Shown here piece by piece: positions 38,167-49,030 of a DNA stretch of 64,000 nucleotides. A program made the translations under genes and the position numbers. Source of the stretch: Alteromonas pelagimontana (GTDB lineage: Bacteria > Pseudomonadota > Gammaproteobacteria > Enterobacterales > Alteromonadaceae); contig NZ_CP052766.1 in assembly GCF_002499975.2 (NCBI RefSeq), positions 2,480,001-2,544,000 of the forward strand, written 5' to 3'. Position 1 is the stretch's first letter; each line of letters begins with the position of its first letter. The notes under the pieces are model-generated. The model made no database searches. It was not told where the DNA came from and saw only the letters and a list, made by a program, of their open reading frames with translations.

Positions 38167-41100
38167 GTGACAAAAGTCATGAATGCAGCAGCCTGGCTAG
38201 TGAGAAAAGCGGGGTGGTTGTTAGCAGTTTTATTAGTCGTTTTTGCTGTAATGCTGAGCGTATTGCGCTACGCGTTGCCTCATATCGATCATAAAAAGTA
38301 CATGCTGGAGGATTACGTCAACACTAAGTATGGCGTAAACCTGTCAATCGACAGTGTGCAGGCCAGTTGGCAAAGCGCCGGCCCTACTATTGTGCTTAAT
38401 CAGGTTTCGTTGACGCAAAACGCCTCCTCGCCCGTTGCACTAACCATTGATCGGGTATATATGGAACTCGATTTTTGGCAGTCTCTTTCTCAGCGATTGA
38501 TATCGTCTAACCAGTTTACGTTGGTCGGCCTCAAATTAAATATCGATGCGGATCGATTAGACAGTGCGGGAGACAGCGATTTTCCCGTAGTAGATGCATT
38601 AAAACGCCTGTTCCTGGAGCAACTGCAGCGCTTTTCATTGGAAAAAGGAGAGCTTGCGATTACACAAGCCGGTGTGCAGCAGTCTTTTGAGCTTGAGTCA
38701 CTTAGCTGGGTTAATCGGAATGACCGACATCAAGGGCAGGGCGCTATTCGCATGCAGGAGCTGACCAACAATTCGGCCTCTTTTGTACTCGATTTGCAAG
38801 GGGACAAGGACAACCTGAACGGCGTGTTTTATGCCCGGGCGGAAGAATTAGATATTTCGCCCTGGGTGAGTAAGTGGATCAAGACCAAAAGATCCCTGAG
38901 CGAGAGCCGCGCAAATTTTGAAATCTGGGCAGAGATTGAAGAAAGTGAAATCAGCGCGTTGTATGCACAATTTCACGAAAGTAAGCTGACATGGGGCGGT
39001 GCCGATAATCCTCTCATTCAAACCGGGATTCGAGGGGGCAGTATTCAGGCGCTTCCAAAAGGCGGCGGCTGGAATTTCCGGGTCGATCAGCTGGTTTTCG
39101 ATTCAAATGATCAAAGTCTGGTGACGGATCTGGTGGGCTATTGGGATCCCCGAGGGGATATCCTGGTAAATACGGTAAAGCCGGCGCCGGTAAATCCGTT
39201 TCTTGTTTTGCTGCCTCTGTTTACCGACGATACAGCAGATGATGATGTTAAAGATTTTGATCCGAAAGGGCAGCTTGCCACACTGCAACTCCAGGTAAAA
39301 AACCACGGTGCGGCGCTTGCGGCGAAGTTAATTGATGTCAGTTGGGAGCAGCAACAGCTTGTACCTGGCCTGGATGCGCTGGACATGGATATCTACTGGT
39401 ATAAAAACCAGGGAGTCATCTCTGTTTCTGCCCACGATGCGAACCTGGAAATCGATAATCTTCTGTCGCAAAACTTTACTCTTAATCGCTTGCGGGGGGA
39501 TGTTTATCTGTTCCGACAAGCTGGTGGCGAAGAAACGGCGCCGGGCTGGGTTATTCAGTCGGACAATATTCGATTGGAAAGCCCGGTACTTGGCTTATCA
39601 CAAGCTTTCCGTTACAGCATAAATGACGCGTCGCTCAGCTTGTTAACCCAGATTGACGACAGGCCGGTTGAAGACATTGAGCTATTACTGCCAGCGCCGC
39701 TAATGGGTGAAACGACAAAAGCGTATTTAAGCAAAGCATTTGTGGGGCAGGGAGAAATTAAGAATGCCAATGTGCTATGGCACGGGCGGCCAGCAGATTT
39801 TCCATTTGCGGATAACAGCGGCGTGTTTCAGGCGCAACTTGCCATTGAAGAAGGTAGCTTTAAATTCGCCGACGATTGGCCAGCGCTTACTGATCTTGAT
39901 CTGAACCTTTACTTCCAAAACGATGCGCTGGTAATGGAAAGTCCGGCTGCAAAACTGATGAACGTGGATATTAAAGAATTGTCTGCCACCATTCCTCAGT
40001 TAAAGGCATCTTCCGTTCTCACTATTTATGCGACAGGAGAAAGCTCTGGCGACAGTCTTACGGAGTTGATGACACATAGCGGAATAGCCTCATCATTGGG
40101 TGTAGTGCTGGACGAACAGGTGAAAATTGAAGGGGATCTTTCTTCACGCCTAAAACTCCATATTCCTTTGCAGGGAAGTCAGGTCGTTGCGACGGGCGAT
40201 GCCGTGCTTAAGAACAACAAGGTGTTTATCAGTAGTGTGGGAATGACATTTGCTGATACCAGCGGCACCATTAACTTTACTAACGAAAAAATATCCGGTT
40301 CCAATCTGCAGACTAGGCTACTGAACCAGCCCGTAACTATCAATCTTGACGGAAAAAACACTGGCAAAGGCTATAGCGTCGGCATTGGTTTGCAAGGAGA
40401 TTGGAACGTAGCCCCTTTACTGGCGCAATTTAACCCTGCCTTTAACGATTATCTAACGGGAAATGCCGGGTGGAATGCTGATGTCGAACTGACCTTGCCA
40501 GAGGAAGGATTCAGCTATAAAGCTACCATTGCATCTTCATTGAAAAATGTCGCCTCAATGTTACCGATTCCGTTCAATAAGGTAGAAAACACCGAAATGC
40601 CTTTATTGATCAACGGCTCGGGCAATGCACAGGCGTCCAATATCAGCGCCACATTAGGCAAGGATATAAGGTTTGATGGCGTGTTGCCGCACAAGGAAAT
40701 GCAATTTTCTCGCGCGCATCTCGCGTTGGGAAGCAGCGATTTTGTGGGAATGGGAATAGGATTTAGCGTTTCTGCCGATCTTCCCGTGGTAAATGTCACC
40801 GACTGGTATAAGACCATTGAATTGATGCTTGGCGGTTTCGATAACGACGCCAGTGCGTCGAAAAGCTTATTTTCTGTACCTGAACGTATATTCGTAAACA
40901 CCAATAATCTGGTGGTTGCAGGCCAGACACTGAGCAACGTCAATGTGACCACAAAACAGAACAACAATAACTGGATGCTGGAGATTAATTCAGCCGAAGC
41001 GAGAGCCACGGTCAACCTTTATGATCAATGGCTACAGCGGGGTATTGAAATTGAAGCTGATTACATTCGATTCGATAAATTTGAGACAGCGGGCACGGCA

Positions 41101-42036
41101 ACCGATCACAAATGGAATGCCGATAAGTTGCCGCCCGTGTACTTCCATTGTTTGCAATGTACGCTGTTTGATAAAGATTTGGGCGAGGTAACGCTGGATG
41201 TGGCGCGCGCCCCCGATGGAATGCACATTCGTCAGCTTCAGACTTCTGGCAAATACGGTAGGTTCGATGCCACCGGACATTGGTTATTTGAGGGCGAGAA
41301 AAATACTACTCACCTTGAAGGAAATCTGGCCAGTCAGGACGTCGGCATGATGTTACAGACGTGGGGGATAAACTCAGGTATTAAAGATTCTGCCGCCGCT
41401 TTACAATTTAATGTGGACTGGCCGGAATCGCCTATGGATATATCGCTCCAAACAGTGGCAGGAAATATTCAGTGGTCCCTGACCGACGGCTACCTTAGTG
41501 AACTCAGTGATAAGGGCTCAAGAATTCTCACAATTTTTAGTCTGAATTCTTTGATAAGAAAGTTGAGTCTGGATTTTCGTGATGTATTTGCCAAGGGCTT
41601 TTTCTACGATGATATGCACGGCACCCTACAAATTGCCGATGGGCGCGCCAAAACACGCGATACAGAAATTGACGGCGGGGCAGGGGAAATTGTGATTAAG
41701 GGATATACCGATCTGGTTTCCAAGGAACTGAATTACAATGTAGTTTTTACTCCCAATGTCACAGGTAACCTGCCATTTTTAGTTTACTTTTTAGCTACGC
41801 CGCCTACTGCACTGGCAGCGTTGGCGTTAGACCAAATGTTGACATCGGCGAAAGTTATTTCCAATGTTAACTATCGGGTGACAGGAACACTGGATAATCC
41901 GCGATTTGATGAGCTTGGTCGCGACAGTAAGGACATTACGCTGCCAGCTCAAAACATTCCCCTTGGTCAGGAGCAAGACAGATCCTTGACCGAGCAGGAT
42001 TTGAAACGTTTCAAACTGGAGGTAAAAGATGGTTAA
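38167..42036 (+). CDS. yhdP: YhdP family AsmA-like lipid-transport protein
   Basis: A 1289-residue protein (E. coli YhdP 1266) with an N-terminal inner-membrane helix (WLLAVLLVVFAVMLSVLRYAL, about residues 17-37) and a very long periplasmic beta-rich region of the DUF3971/AsmA type, ending in the conserved block LTDGYLSELSDKGSRILTIFSLNSL and VVFTPNVTGNLPFLVYFLA. With TamB and YdbH it bridges the envelope and moves phospholipids to the outer membrane. GTG start with AAAGG upstream. Its end overlaps the next gene by eight bases. Confidence 0.94.
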   Translation: MTKVMNAAAWLVRKAGWLLAVLLVVFAVMLSVLRYALPHIDHKKYMLEDYVNTKYGVNLSIDSVQASWQSAGPTIVLNQVSLTQNASSPVALTIDRVYMELDFWQSLSQRLISSNQFTLVGLKLNIDADRLDSAGDSDFPVVDALKRLFLEQLQRFSLEKGELAITQAGVQQSFELESLSWVNRNDRHQGQGAIRMQELTNNSASFVLDLQGDKDNLNGVFYARAEELDISPWVSKWIKTKRSLSESRANFEIWAEIEESEISALYAQFHESKLTWGGADNPLIQTGIRGGSIQALPKGGGWNFRVDQLVFDSNDQSLVTDLVGYWDPRGDILVNTVKPAPVNPFLVLLPLFTDDTADDDVKDFDPKGQLATLQLQVKNHGAALAAKLIDVSWEQQQLVPGLDALDMDIYWYKNQGVISVSAHDANLEIDNLLSQNFTLNRLRGDVYLFRQAGGEETAPGWVIQSDNIRLESPVLGLSQAFRYSINDASLSLLTQIDDRPVEDIELLLPAPLMGETTKAYLSKAFVGQGEIKNANVLWHGRPADFPFADNSGVFQAQLAIEEGSFKFADDWPALTDLDLNLYFQNDALVMESPAAKLMNVDIKELSATIPQLKASSVLTIYATGESSGDSLTELMTHSGIASSLGVVLDEQVKIEGDLSSRLKLHIPLQGSQVVATGDAVLKNNKVFISSVGMTFADTSGTINFTNEKISGSNLQTRLLNQPVTINLDGKNTGKGYSVGIGLQGDWNVAPLLAQFNPAFNDYLTGNAGWNADVELTLPEEGFSYKATIASSLKNVASMLPIPFNKVENTEMPLLINGSGNAQASNISATLGKDIRFDGVLPHKEMQFSRAHLALGSSDFVGMGIGFSVSADLPVVNVTDWYKTIELMLGGFDNDASASKSLFSVPERIFVNTNNLVVAGQTLSNVNVTTKQNNNNWMLEINSAEARATVNLYDQWLQRGIEIEADYIRFDKFETAGTATDHKWNADKLPPVYFHCLQCTLFDKDLGEVTLDVARAPDGMHIRQLQTSGKYGRFDATGHWLFEGEKNTTHLEGNLASQDVGMMLQTWGINSGIKDSAAALQFNVDWPESPMDISLQTVAGNIQWSLTDGYLSELSDKGSRILTIFSLNSLIRKLSLDFRDVFAKGFFYDDMHGTLQIADGRAKTRDTEIDGGAGEIVIKGYTDLVSKELNYNVVFTPNVTGNLPFLVYFLATPPTALAALALDQMLTSAKVISNVNYRVTGTLDNPRFDELGRDSKDITLPAQNIPLGQEQDRSLTEQDLKRFKLEVKDG

Positions 42037-42850
42037 TTTAGTTGCAGCACAAATGACGTCTGTCCCTGACATTAACGAAAATCTGGATTGGGTTGAAGCG
42101 CAGTTAGCTACGTTACCTTCCGATGAGGACACTCTGGTGGTGCTGCCTGAGTGCTTTGCCTGTTTTGGTTCTGACGAAAAAACATTGTTAGATATTGCCG
42201 AATCCCGCTACGAAGGAAAGATTCAAAGCAGGCTTTCGTCAATGGCAAAGTCATATGGCTGCTATATAGTCTCCGGCACGCTTCCTTTGCACAGCAACGA
42301 CGATGCGCACTTCACGGCTTCTTGTCTTCTCATTGATCCGCAGGGCGTAATTCTGGGGGAATATCAGAAAATTCATCTGTTTGATGTTGAAGTTAACGAT
42401 AGCACCCGCTCTTATAAAGAATCGAAGCACACGCAGGCTGGGCAAGAGGTAGTAGTGCTGGATACACCAATAGGGCGAATAGGGCTGGCAGTATGTTATG
42501 ATGTGCGCTTTCCTGGCTTATTTGAGGCCATGGGCGATATTGATATTCTTGCGTTGCCTGCGGCTTTCACGCGCTATACTGGAGATGCCCATTGGCACAC
42601 TCTGTTACGTGCCAGAGCCATCGAAAAGCAGTGCTTTGTAGTGGGTGCAGGTCAAACGGGCGTTCATGCAAATCAGCGTGAAACCTATGGTCACAGCCTT
42701 ATTTATTCGCCCTGGGGCGACTTGTTGGCAGAACAAGCAGATAAGCCAGGAATGGCGCAGGCAAGCGTAGATATTGAGGAGCGAAAGGCATTAGAAACCA
42801 AAATGCCTCTTAGCAAACATAACCGATTCAGGAGCCATTTTGTCAAATAA
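42029..42850 (+). CDS. Nitrilase-family amidase, probable deaminated-glutathione amidase
   Basis: A 273-residue carbon-nitrogen hydrolase. The catalytic triad is Glu41 (VVLPECFA), Lys114 ([12 protein letters not shown]) and Cys156 ([14 protein letters not shown]). The HLFDVEV and CYDVRFP forms are typical of the NIT1/YbeM branch, which hydrolyses deaminated glutathione as metabolite repair. Cytoplasmic. Overlaps yhdP upstream and tldD downstream; the yhdP-nitrilase-tldD order is widespread in gammaproteobacteria. Confidence 0.9.
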   Translation: MVNLVAAQMTSVPDINENLDWVEAQLATLPSDEDTLVVLPECFACFGSDEKTLLDIAESRYEGKIQSRLSSMAKSYGCYIVSGTLPLHSNDDAHFTASCLLIDPQGVILGEYQKIHLFDVEVNDSTRSYKESKHTQAGQEVVVLDTPIGRIGLAVCYDVRFPGLFEAMGDIDILALPAAFTRYTGDAHWHTLLRARAIEKQCFVVGAGQTGVHANQRETYGHSLIYSPWGDLLAEQADKPGMAQASVDIEERKALETKMPLSKHNRFRSHFVK

Positions 42851-44282
42851 CGTAGCAAGCCATTTACTGACCGACTCAGGACTGGATAACCGTATCCTTG
42901 AGCAGGCCCTTGGGCAAATTCATAGTCACGATACAGATTATGCGGATTTGTATTTCCAATCCAGCCAGCATGAAAGCTGGGTGCTGGAAGACGGCATTAT
43001 CAAGGAAGGCAGTTATAACATTGAGCGCGGCGTGGGTGTGCGTGCCATCAGTGGTGAAAAAACGGGCTTCGCCTATTCTGATGAAATAAGTCAGGAAGCG
43101 TTACTTAAAGCCTGTTCAGCCGCAAGAACCATAGCGCCTGCAGGCGGTAAGCAACGAGTGGCCGGCCTATCTACTGCAACCTTTCCGGTGCGTTACGATG
43201 CTCTCAACCCAATTTTGGGTATGCAGGATGCTGAAAAAATTGCTTTGCTAAAAGCGGTAGATAGCTATATCCGTAAGCAGGAGCAAGGGATTAATCAAGT
43301 TGTAGTTAGTTTAAGCGGCGTGTATGAAGAAATACTCGTTGCGGCGAGTGACGGTACGCTGGCTACGGATGTGCGTCCTTTGGTGCGCTTGAACTGTTCG
43401 GTTTTATTGGAAAACGGTGAACGCCGTGAAAGGGGAAGTGCTGGAGCTGGTGGCCGCTATGCTTATGCCTTTTTCCAGTCAGACGAAAACGGACGGCCTC
43501 TTTACGAACAACTGGCAGACGATGCATTACACATGGCGCGCATTAATATGCAGGCGGTGGCGTCGCCCGCGGGCACAATGCCTGTAGTGTTAGGAAGTGG
43601 CTGGCCGGGCGTACTGTTGCATGAAGCGGTTGGGCACGGCTTGGAAGGAGACTTTAACCGAAAAGGTGCTTCAACGTTTAGTGGCCGTATGGGTGAAAGA
43701 GTCGCTTCAAAGGGCGTAACAATTGTAGATGACGGCACGCTTCAGGACCGACGCGGATCCTTATCCGTTGATGACGAGGGTACGCCTAGCCAATACAATG
43801 TGCTGATTGAAGATGGTATCCTGACGGGTTACATGCAGGATAAAATGAACGCCAGATTGATGGGCGTAAAGCCTACCGGCAATGGTCGCCGTGAATCCTT
43901 TGCACATCTTCCTATGCCGCGAATGACCAACACTTATATGCTGGCGGGGCAGTACGATCCCAAGGAGATTATCGGCTCCATTAAAAGAGGAATTTACGCC
44001 CCTAACTTTGCTGGCGGACAGGTAGATATTACGTCCGGAAAATTTGTATTTTCCAGCGCCGAAGCGTATCTCATAGAAGATGGTAAAATTACGGCCCCTG
44101 TAAAAGGCGCAACGTTAATTGGAAATGGCCCTGAGGTGATGCAAAAAGTGTCTATGATTGGTAATGACATGACACTTGATCGGGGCGTGGGCGTATGCGG
44201 TAAAGACGGGCAAAGTGTTCCTGTAGGCGTAGGTCAGCCAACACTTAAAATTGATGAGTTAACGGTAGGCGGCACCGCCTGA
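42840..44282 (+). CDS. tldD: Metalloprotease subunit TldD
   Basis: A 480-residue subunit of the TldD/TldE (PmbA) protease, which degrades unfolded peptides and matures some microcins. The metal-binding HExxxH is at His261-Glu262-His266 ([13 protein letters not shown]). Starts at TTG 42840, supported by AGGAG at 42831-42835; it overlaps the amidase gene by 11 bases. The partner pmbA is encoded just downstream past darP. Given the microcin-like peptide at 56566, note that TldD/E is a general housekeeping enzyme, so no direct link is implied. Confidence 0.96.
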   Translation: MSNNVASHLLTDSGLDNRILEQALGQIHSHDTDYADLYFQSSQHESWVLEDGIIKEGSYNIERGVGVRAISGEKTGFAYSDEISQEALLKACSAARTIAPAGGKQRVAGLSTATFPVRYDALNPILGMQDAEKIALLKAVDSYIRKQEQGINQVVVSLSGVYEEILVAASDGTLATDVRPLVRLNCSVLLENGERRERGSAGAGGRYAYAFFQSDENGRPLYEQLADDALHMARINMQAVASPAGTMPVVLGSGWPGVLLHEAVGHGLEGDFNRKGASTFSGRMGERVASKGVTIVDDGTLQDRRGSLSVDDEGTPSQYNVLIEDGILTGYMQDKMNARLMGVKPTGNGRRESFAHLPMPRMTNTYMLAGQYDPKEIIGSIKRGIYAPNFAGGQVDITSGKFVFSSAEAYLIEDGKITAPVKGATLIGNGPEVMQKVSMIGNDMTLDRGVGVCGKDGQSVPVGVGQPTLKIDELTVGGTA

Positions 44283-44302
44283 TAGCTTGCGTTGCATGAA
44301 AG

Positions 44303-44338
44303 CAAAAAAAAGCGCCGACGATTACGGCGCTTTTTTTA
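44303..44338. terminator. Bidirectional terminator between tldD and darP
   Basis: Stem AGCGCCG/CGGCGCT with A-run before and T-run after (44304-44317 with 44325-44337) serves both converging genes. Confidence 0.92.
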
Positions 44339-44360
44339 TTTCCTTTAAAAATTGGTCAGG

Positions 44361-44921
44361 TCAATTATCACCGCGAAAGGGTATTGCCTCTTTTAAATAT
44401 TGAAACAATTCTCGAAAAGCTTTCGGCGGAGCATTCTTTTCACGTTCCTTTTTTATCTGACGGTGAAACTGGCGCAATTTCTGTCTGTCTAGCGCCGGAT
44501 GCTCTTCCACAAGCCGCTGAATACCATCATCACCTTCATTGATTACCGACTCTCGCGCCTTTTCAAGCGCATGAAAGGCCACGTTCGATTCGTGATGCTG
44601 ATGTTTAAGCTTTGCCAGTGACTGCTCAATATTATCGGTATCGCGCTGACGCAGCAATTTGCCGATAAACTGTAGTTGGCGACGGTAGCCGTCCTTCTTG
44701 CGATTGATATTGCGGGCAAGGGTGACAGCGTCTTCAAGTTCAGTATCTAGCGATATCGTTGCCAGGTTAGCCGGAGAAAGATTAACTAACTCCAGCCCCA
44801 GCTTCTGAAATTGTGCCGCCTGACGCTTAAGTTCGGTTTTGCTGACCGTATCGTCATTTTCCAATGGCTCAACGTCGTCAAAATAGGATTCTTCTTCTGA
44901 ATGATGCTTCTGGTCGCTCAT
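44361..44921 (-). CDS. darP: Ribosome-associated protein DarP (YjgA)
   Basis: A 186-residue highly charged helical protein that binds late 50S precursors and helps peptidyl-transferase maturation. Start chosen at MSDQKHHSEE (44921), nine codons inside the longest frame, as family members begin with an acidic MSD/MTD-type segment. Visible signatures: SKTELKRQAAQFQKLGLEL and the C-terminal QFHRQIKKEREKN with KAFRELFQYLKE. Divergent from pmbA with 71 bases between starts, as in E. coli. Confidence 0.93.
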   Translation of the reverse strand: MSDQKHHSEEESYFDDVEPLENDDTVSKTELKRQAAQFQKLGLELVNLSPANLATISLDTELEDAVTLARNINRKKDGYRRQLQFIGKLLRQRDTDNIEQSLAKLKHQHHESNVAFHALEKARESVINEGDDGIQRLVEEHPALDRQKLRQFHRQIKKEREKNAPPKAFRELFQYLKEAIPFRGDN

Positions 44922-44992
44922 TTCAAACTCATAAGTGTTACACTGCAATTAATTGTAATTGTGACATACAGACTTGGATAGCGAAACTTACT

Positions 44993-46324
44993 ATGCAAAT
45001 TGATCAGCAAATAGCCGAGATTCAAACCGTTGTAGATGATGTACTGAAGATGGCGCTGCGAAAAGGCGCCACGCAAGCTGAAGCCAGTATGTCGAAAGTT
45101 CAGGGCATTGCCGTGTCCTCGCGGATGCGTGAAGTTGAAAATGTGGAATTTACCAACGACGGCGGACTGGGGATCAGTGTTTATGTGGGTAAACATAAAG
45201 GCAGCGCATCTACCGCCGATTTGAGTAAAGAAGCTTTAGCCCTTACCGTAGAAAAAGCAGTAGATATCGCTCGCTATACCAGCGAAGATCCTTGTACCGG
45301 GTTAGCCGACAAAGAACTGATTGCGACAGAATTTCCCGATTTAGAGCTTTATCACCCGGTGGAACTGGACACCGAGCAAGCCATAAAAATTGCTGTGGAA
45401 ACAGAATCTGCCGCACTGGAATATGATGATCGCATTGTTAACTCCGATGGAGCCTCATATAACGCGAATCTGGGAATGCGCGTTTACGGCAATACACACG
45501 GCATTAACGCAGGCTACCCCAGTAGCCGTTATAGCTTGAGCTGCATGATGATCGCTGCGCAGGAAGGTGATATGCAGCGCGATTATGCTTACAGCGTTAG
45601 TCGTAAGGCCGATTTACTGAAATCTGCAAGGGAAGTGGGAATTGAAGCGGCAAAAGAAACCGTTTCCCGCCTTGGTGCACGTAAAATTAAAACCGCAAAT
45701 GTACCGGTGATGCTTCATAAAGATGTTGCTTCAAGCCTCTTCGGCCACTATGTGGGCGCAATCAGCGGCGGAAGCCTTTATCGCCGATCCAGCTTTCTGC
45801 TGAACAAGCTCGATCATCAAATTTTCCCAAAATGGTTAACGATTGAAGAAAAGCCTTTCCTAAAAGGTGGGCTGGCAAGTTCCAGCTTTGACAGCGAAGG
45901 TGTAGCCACACGTGATATGACCATAGTCGATGAAGGACGGCTAAGCCATTACCTTTACACAACCTATTCAGCGCGCAAGCTGGGCACTGTATCCAACGGG
46001 CACGCTGGCGGTATTCATAACTGGATTATAGGTGACACGGGGCACAGTGACGCCGAACTACTTCAAGCCATGGGAACAGGATTATTGGTCACTGAACTAA
46101 TGGGGCAGGGGGTAAATATTGTCACCGGCGATTATTCTCGCGGTGCGGCCGGCTATTGGGTTGAAAACGGCGTTATTCAGTACCCTGTACATGAAGTGAC
46201 AATTGCGGGTAACTTAAAAGATATGTTTGCCAACATTCAGGCTATTGGTGCAGAGCGTGACTTACGCGGTGGTGTACAAACAGGTTCTGTGGTCATTGAT
46301 AATATGCGAATTGCCGGTAGTTAA
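44993..46324 (+). CDS. pmbA: Metalloprotease subunit PmbA (TldE)
   Basis: A 443-residue partner of TldD without the HExxxH site. The ATG at 44993 (MQIDQQIAEIQ) is preferred over the far upstream in-frame start inside darP. Matches E. coli PmbA throughout: REVENVEFTNDGGLGISVYVG, GSASTADLS, DIARYTSEDPCTGLADKEL, GHAGGIHNWII, VTGDYSRGAAGYWVENG. With TldD it forms the heterodimer that cleaves small or unfolded peptides. Confidence 0.96.
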   Translation: MQIDQQIAEIQTVVDDVLKMALRKGATQAEASMSKVQGIAVSSRMREVENVEFTNDGGLGISVYVGKHKGSASTADLSKEALALTVEKAVDIARYTSEDPCTGLADKELIATEFPDLELYHPVELDTEQAIKIAVETESAALEYDDRIVNSDGASYNANLGMRVYGNTHGINAGYPSSRYSLSCMMIAAQEGDMQRDYAYSVSRKADLLKSAREVGIEAAKETVSRLGARKIKTANVPVMLHKDVASSLFGHYVGAISGGSLYRRSSFLLNKLDHQIFPKWLTIEEKPFLKGGLASSSFDSEGVATRDMTIVDEGRLSHYLYTTYSARKLGTVSNGHAGGIHNWIIGDTGHSDAELLQAMGTGLLVTELMGQGVNIVTGDYSRGAAGYWVENGVIQYPVHEVTIAGNLKDMFANIQAIGAERDLRGGVQTGSVVIDNMRIAGS

Positions 46325-46453
46325 CAGCAGTCATAGCGTAGTTGACTGTTCAGCGAGCGTCGAAAGGCTGTCGGTTACGGTCCGCGGTTCGATGAGTTCG
46401 TTCTGAGTTGACCAAACATCATTGAGGGGTAGTATTAGCTGGCGCTACAACAT

Positions 46454-46485
46454 AAAAAACGCAGTCGATTGACTGCGTTTTTTGT
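46454..46485. terminator. Bidirectional terminator between pmbA and arcA
   Basis: Stem AAAACGCAGTC/GACTGCGTTTT with a GATT loop (46456-46466 with 46471-46481), A-run before and T-run after. It separates convergent genes. Confidence 0.92.
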
Positions 46486-46506
46486 CTGTAAACTCTGTAG
46501 ATTAAT

Positions 46507-47214
46507 TTAATTATCTACCGAGCCGCAGAAGCGATAACCTTCACCGTGAATCGTCACAATTAATTCTTCATCGCTAACTTCAGATTCAAAATGCTTACGA
46601 ATACGGCGAATGGTTACATCCACAGTACGGTCGTTCGGACGAAGTTCGCGGCCTGTCATTTCCATAATAAGCTGTTCACGAGTGAGAATTTTACCCGGAT
46701 TACTCAAAAACAGGTGCAAAGCGCGAAATTCGCTGCGCGGCAAACGAAATTCTTTTTGGCTTGGAGAAATTAAAGAGCGACTGTCGCCGTCTAATATCCA
46801 GCCATTAAAGCTTACGCGGCTAGGTAAATCATCATCTTCGGCAGTGCTGTTGGTCCGCGCTAACAGATTACGCGCACGAATCGTCAGTTCACGCGGGTTG
46901 AATGGTTTTGTCAGATAATCATCTGCACCAATCTCTAAACCTAAAATACGATCTACATCATTATCACGGCCAGTGAGAAAAATCAGGCCCACATTTTTAC
47001 GATCACGTACTTCTCTGGCCAAAATCAACCCATTCTTGCCGGGCAGGTTAATGTCCATAATGACCAGATTGATGGTGTGATTTTGGAAAAAGTCATGCAT
47101 CTGATCGCCATTTTCGGCTTCAAACACACTGTAGCCTTCAGCCTCAAATAAACTTTTTAATGTGGTTCTGGTTACCACTTCATCTTCAACAATTAATACG
47201 TTTGGCGTCTGCAT
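46507..47214 (-). CDS. arcA: Aerobic respiration control response regulator ArcA
   Basis: A 235-residue OmpR-type regulator nearly collinear with E. coli Arc[31 protein letters not shown] (phosphoacceptor Asp54), [22 protein letters not shown], then the winged helix [20 protein letters not shown] and HGEGYRFCG. In relatives it represses TCA-cycle and respiratory genes when oxygen is low. The neighbouring kinase gene (47365-48996) is on the same strand, 150 bases upstream, and is not ArcB. Confidence 0.96.
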   Translation of the reverse strand: MQTPNVLIVEDEVVTRTTLKSLFEAEGYSVFEAENGDQMHDFFQNHTINLVIMDINLPGKNGLILAREVRDRKNVGLIFLTGRDNDVDRILGLEIGADDYLTKPFNPRELTIRARNLLARTNSTAEDDDLPSRVSFNGWILDGDSRSLISPSQKEFRLPRSEFRALHLFLSNPGKILTREQLIMEMTGRELRPNDRTVDVTIRRIRKHFESEVSDEELIVTIHGEGYRFCGSVDN

Positions 47215-47364
47215 GGTGGTTTCACACTCTTCTTACAATCGGTTTAAGCAATCTACTGGTTAAATATTAATATCCGTGACGGGGTTTGCAAGTCATCAAC
47301 GAATAAAACATTTATACGGTATAAGGATTTGTAAATAAATTACAAGGTCTACGCCTGTTTAATC

Positions 47365-48996
47365 TTACGCTTTCTCTGATATAGAGCTTACGACAGGGAA
47401 AACGATAATAAATTCCACACCATTTCCTTCTTCGCTGGAAAGCGCAATTGTGCCGTTTAAGGCCTGCGTCACTAGATTATACACTAAATGCATACCCAGC
47501 CCTGATCCTCCCTGTCCTCGCTTAGTCGTAACGAACGGATCAAATATACGCTTACGAATATCGCCGGGAATGCCTCTACCATTATCACGATAAATGAGTT
47601 TTAGCTTTGTAGGCGACATCATTTCCGCAATAATAGTTATCTCGCCTTCTTCAACACCTTCGAATCCATGAATAATTGAATTCATAATCAAATTAATGAG
47701 AATTTGATTAATCGGCCCGGCTTTCGTTTCAACTGAAAGGGTAGGATCGCACTCGACGTTAATTTTATGGTCTAGATTCTTCAATCGAGGGCGTAGCGAC
47801 AGTAGTATCTCATTAACCAGCTGTGCAAAGCAAAAAGTTCGGTTGTTTTCACTTGATTGATCGACGGCTACCTGTTTAAAACTGGAAATAAGCTCTGCCG
47901 CGCGGTTTAAGTTCCGATAAATGATGTTAAGATTTTCCTGACTCTCGGATAAAAACCTGGTCATGGTGCTGGCTTTCAGCGTCTTATTTTCAAATTGATC
48001 CTGAATTACCTTTAATCTATCAAGCATCATTGTGGATGCTGTGACACCCAGCCCAATTGGCGTATTCACTTCATGCGCCACACCCGCGACCATGTCGCCC
48101 AGCGACGCCATTTTTTCGTTTTGAACTATCTGACGCTGAAACTGGTGCAGTTTTTCCAGCGTCTGAATTAATTCCTGATTGGCATCTTTAAGCGCAAGTG
48201 TACGTTGGTTTACCATGTCTTCCAGGCTGGAATTGAGTTTCTTGTGCTGATCTTCAGCCGCCTGTTGCTTTTGTACGTATTCCTGGATTCGGGAAAGCAT
48301 CACGTTTACAGCTTCTGACAAAATACCTAGCTCACGAACATTGCACACTTCGGCGCGAGAAGAATAATCCCGCTGACGCGACGTTCTTTGCAGAAAATCT
48401 GCCAGATATTCAATAGGCCCGGTAATGACCTGTTGCAGGCGCAGAGCCAGCAGGAAGCTCACTATCATCATGATAAACATAACCGTTAAACTGATGAGAA
48501 TAGCTTTACCCACTAATTGATTAAAATTGGCTGCGGATGCACGAAGATACAAATAACCCACAATTTGTTGTCGGTAAATAATGGGGCGGGCAACTTCAAT
48601 TATGTCATCGGTTATTCGGGGCTGTAAAAGCTTGGAAACAGATTGCGGCCGCGACTCTACCGGCGTTTGTCCCGCCTGATTATAGCTTGAAAAATAACTC
48701 AGGTTATTAAGCTCATCTTGACGATAAAGATGAACGTTTAAGATTATTTTTGCGGCTTTAAGGCTTGCAAGGTGTGCGTTAGCAGCAGGCTCGTCTTCAT
48801 TGGCAAGATCCTCAGCCGCGTTTTTACTGACCAGCTCGGCAAGCATTGCCACATCGTCAGTCAGTTCTTTGCGGTAGGTTTTAATTTGGGTATATAGCGA
48901 TAAGCCGGAGGCAAACACCAGCGTGATTGTAGCGATGGCCATTACCACCCATAGAAATAAGCTGCGAATTGACAACCGCACCGCCGAGTCTGACAT
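47365..48996 (-). CDS. Membrane sensor histidine kinase (CHASE8-HAMP-HisKA-HATPase)
   Basis: A 543-residue kinase. Two transmembrane helices (about 12-35 and 164-188) bracket a periplasmic sensor resembling CHASE8 (VSKNAAEDLANEDEPAANA, LNVHLYRQD). A HAMP region (RLQQVITGPIEYLADFL), a coiled coil (about 235-290) and the phosphorylation motif with His308 (VAGVAHEVNTPIG) follow. The ATPase domain has NLIMNSIIHGFE (N box), DNGRGIP (G1), FDPFVTTKRGQGGSGLGMHL (F/G2). H-box form is of the HPK4 type. No receiver or HPt domain, so not ArcB; it may signal to ArcA or to an unlinked regulator. Confidence 0.88.
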   Translation of the reverse strand: MSDSAVRLSIRSLFLWVVMAIATITLVFASGLSLYTQIKTYRKELTDDVAMLAELVSKNAAEDLANEDEPAANAHLASLKAAKIILNVHLYRQDELNNLSYFSSYNQAGQTPVESRPQSVSKLLQPRITDDIIEVARPIIYRQQIVGYLYLRASAANFNQLVGKAILISLTVMFIMMIVSFLLALRLQQVITGPIEYLADFLQRTSRQRDYSSRAEVCNVRELGILSEAVNVMLSRIQEYVQKQQAAEDQHKKLNSSLEDMVNQRTLALKDANQELIQTLEKLHQFQRQIVQNEKMASLGDMVAGVAHEVNTPIGLGVTASTMMLDRLKVIQDQFENKTLKASTMTRFLSESQENLNIIYRNLNRAAELISSFKQVAVDQSSENNRTFCFAQLVNEILLSLRPRLKNLDHKINVECDPTLSVETKAGPINQILINLIMNSIIHGFEGVEEGEITIIAEMMSPTKLKLIYRDNGRGIPGDIRKRIFDPFVTTKRGQGGSGLGMHLVYNLVTQALNGTIALSSEEGNGVEFIIVFPVVSSISEKA

Positions 48997-49030
48997 TATT
49001 ATTAGTTTGTATTTTGTAAACGCGGGTTTG

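Noticed and set aside
42840..46324. tldD/pmbA as part of the microcin system
   Set aside because: They can mature microcin B17 in E. coli but sit in a conserved housekeeping block 10 kb from the peptide; no specific link is visible.
47365..48996. ArcB
   Set aside because: No PAS-receiver-HPt architecture; the layout is a simple CHASE8/HAMP kinase.
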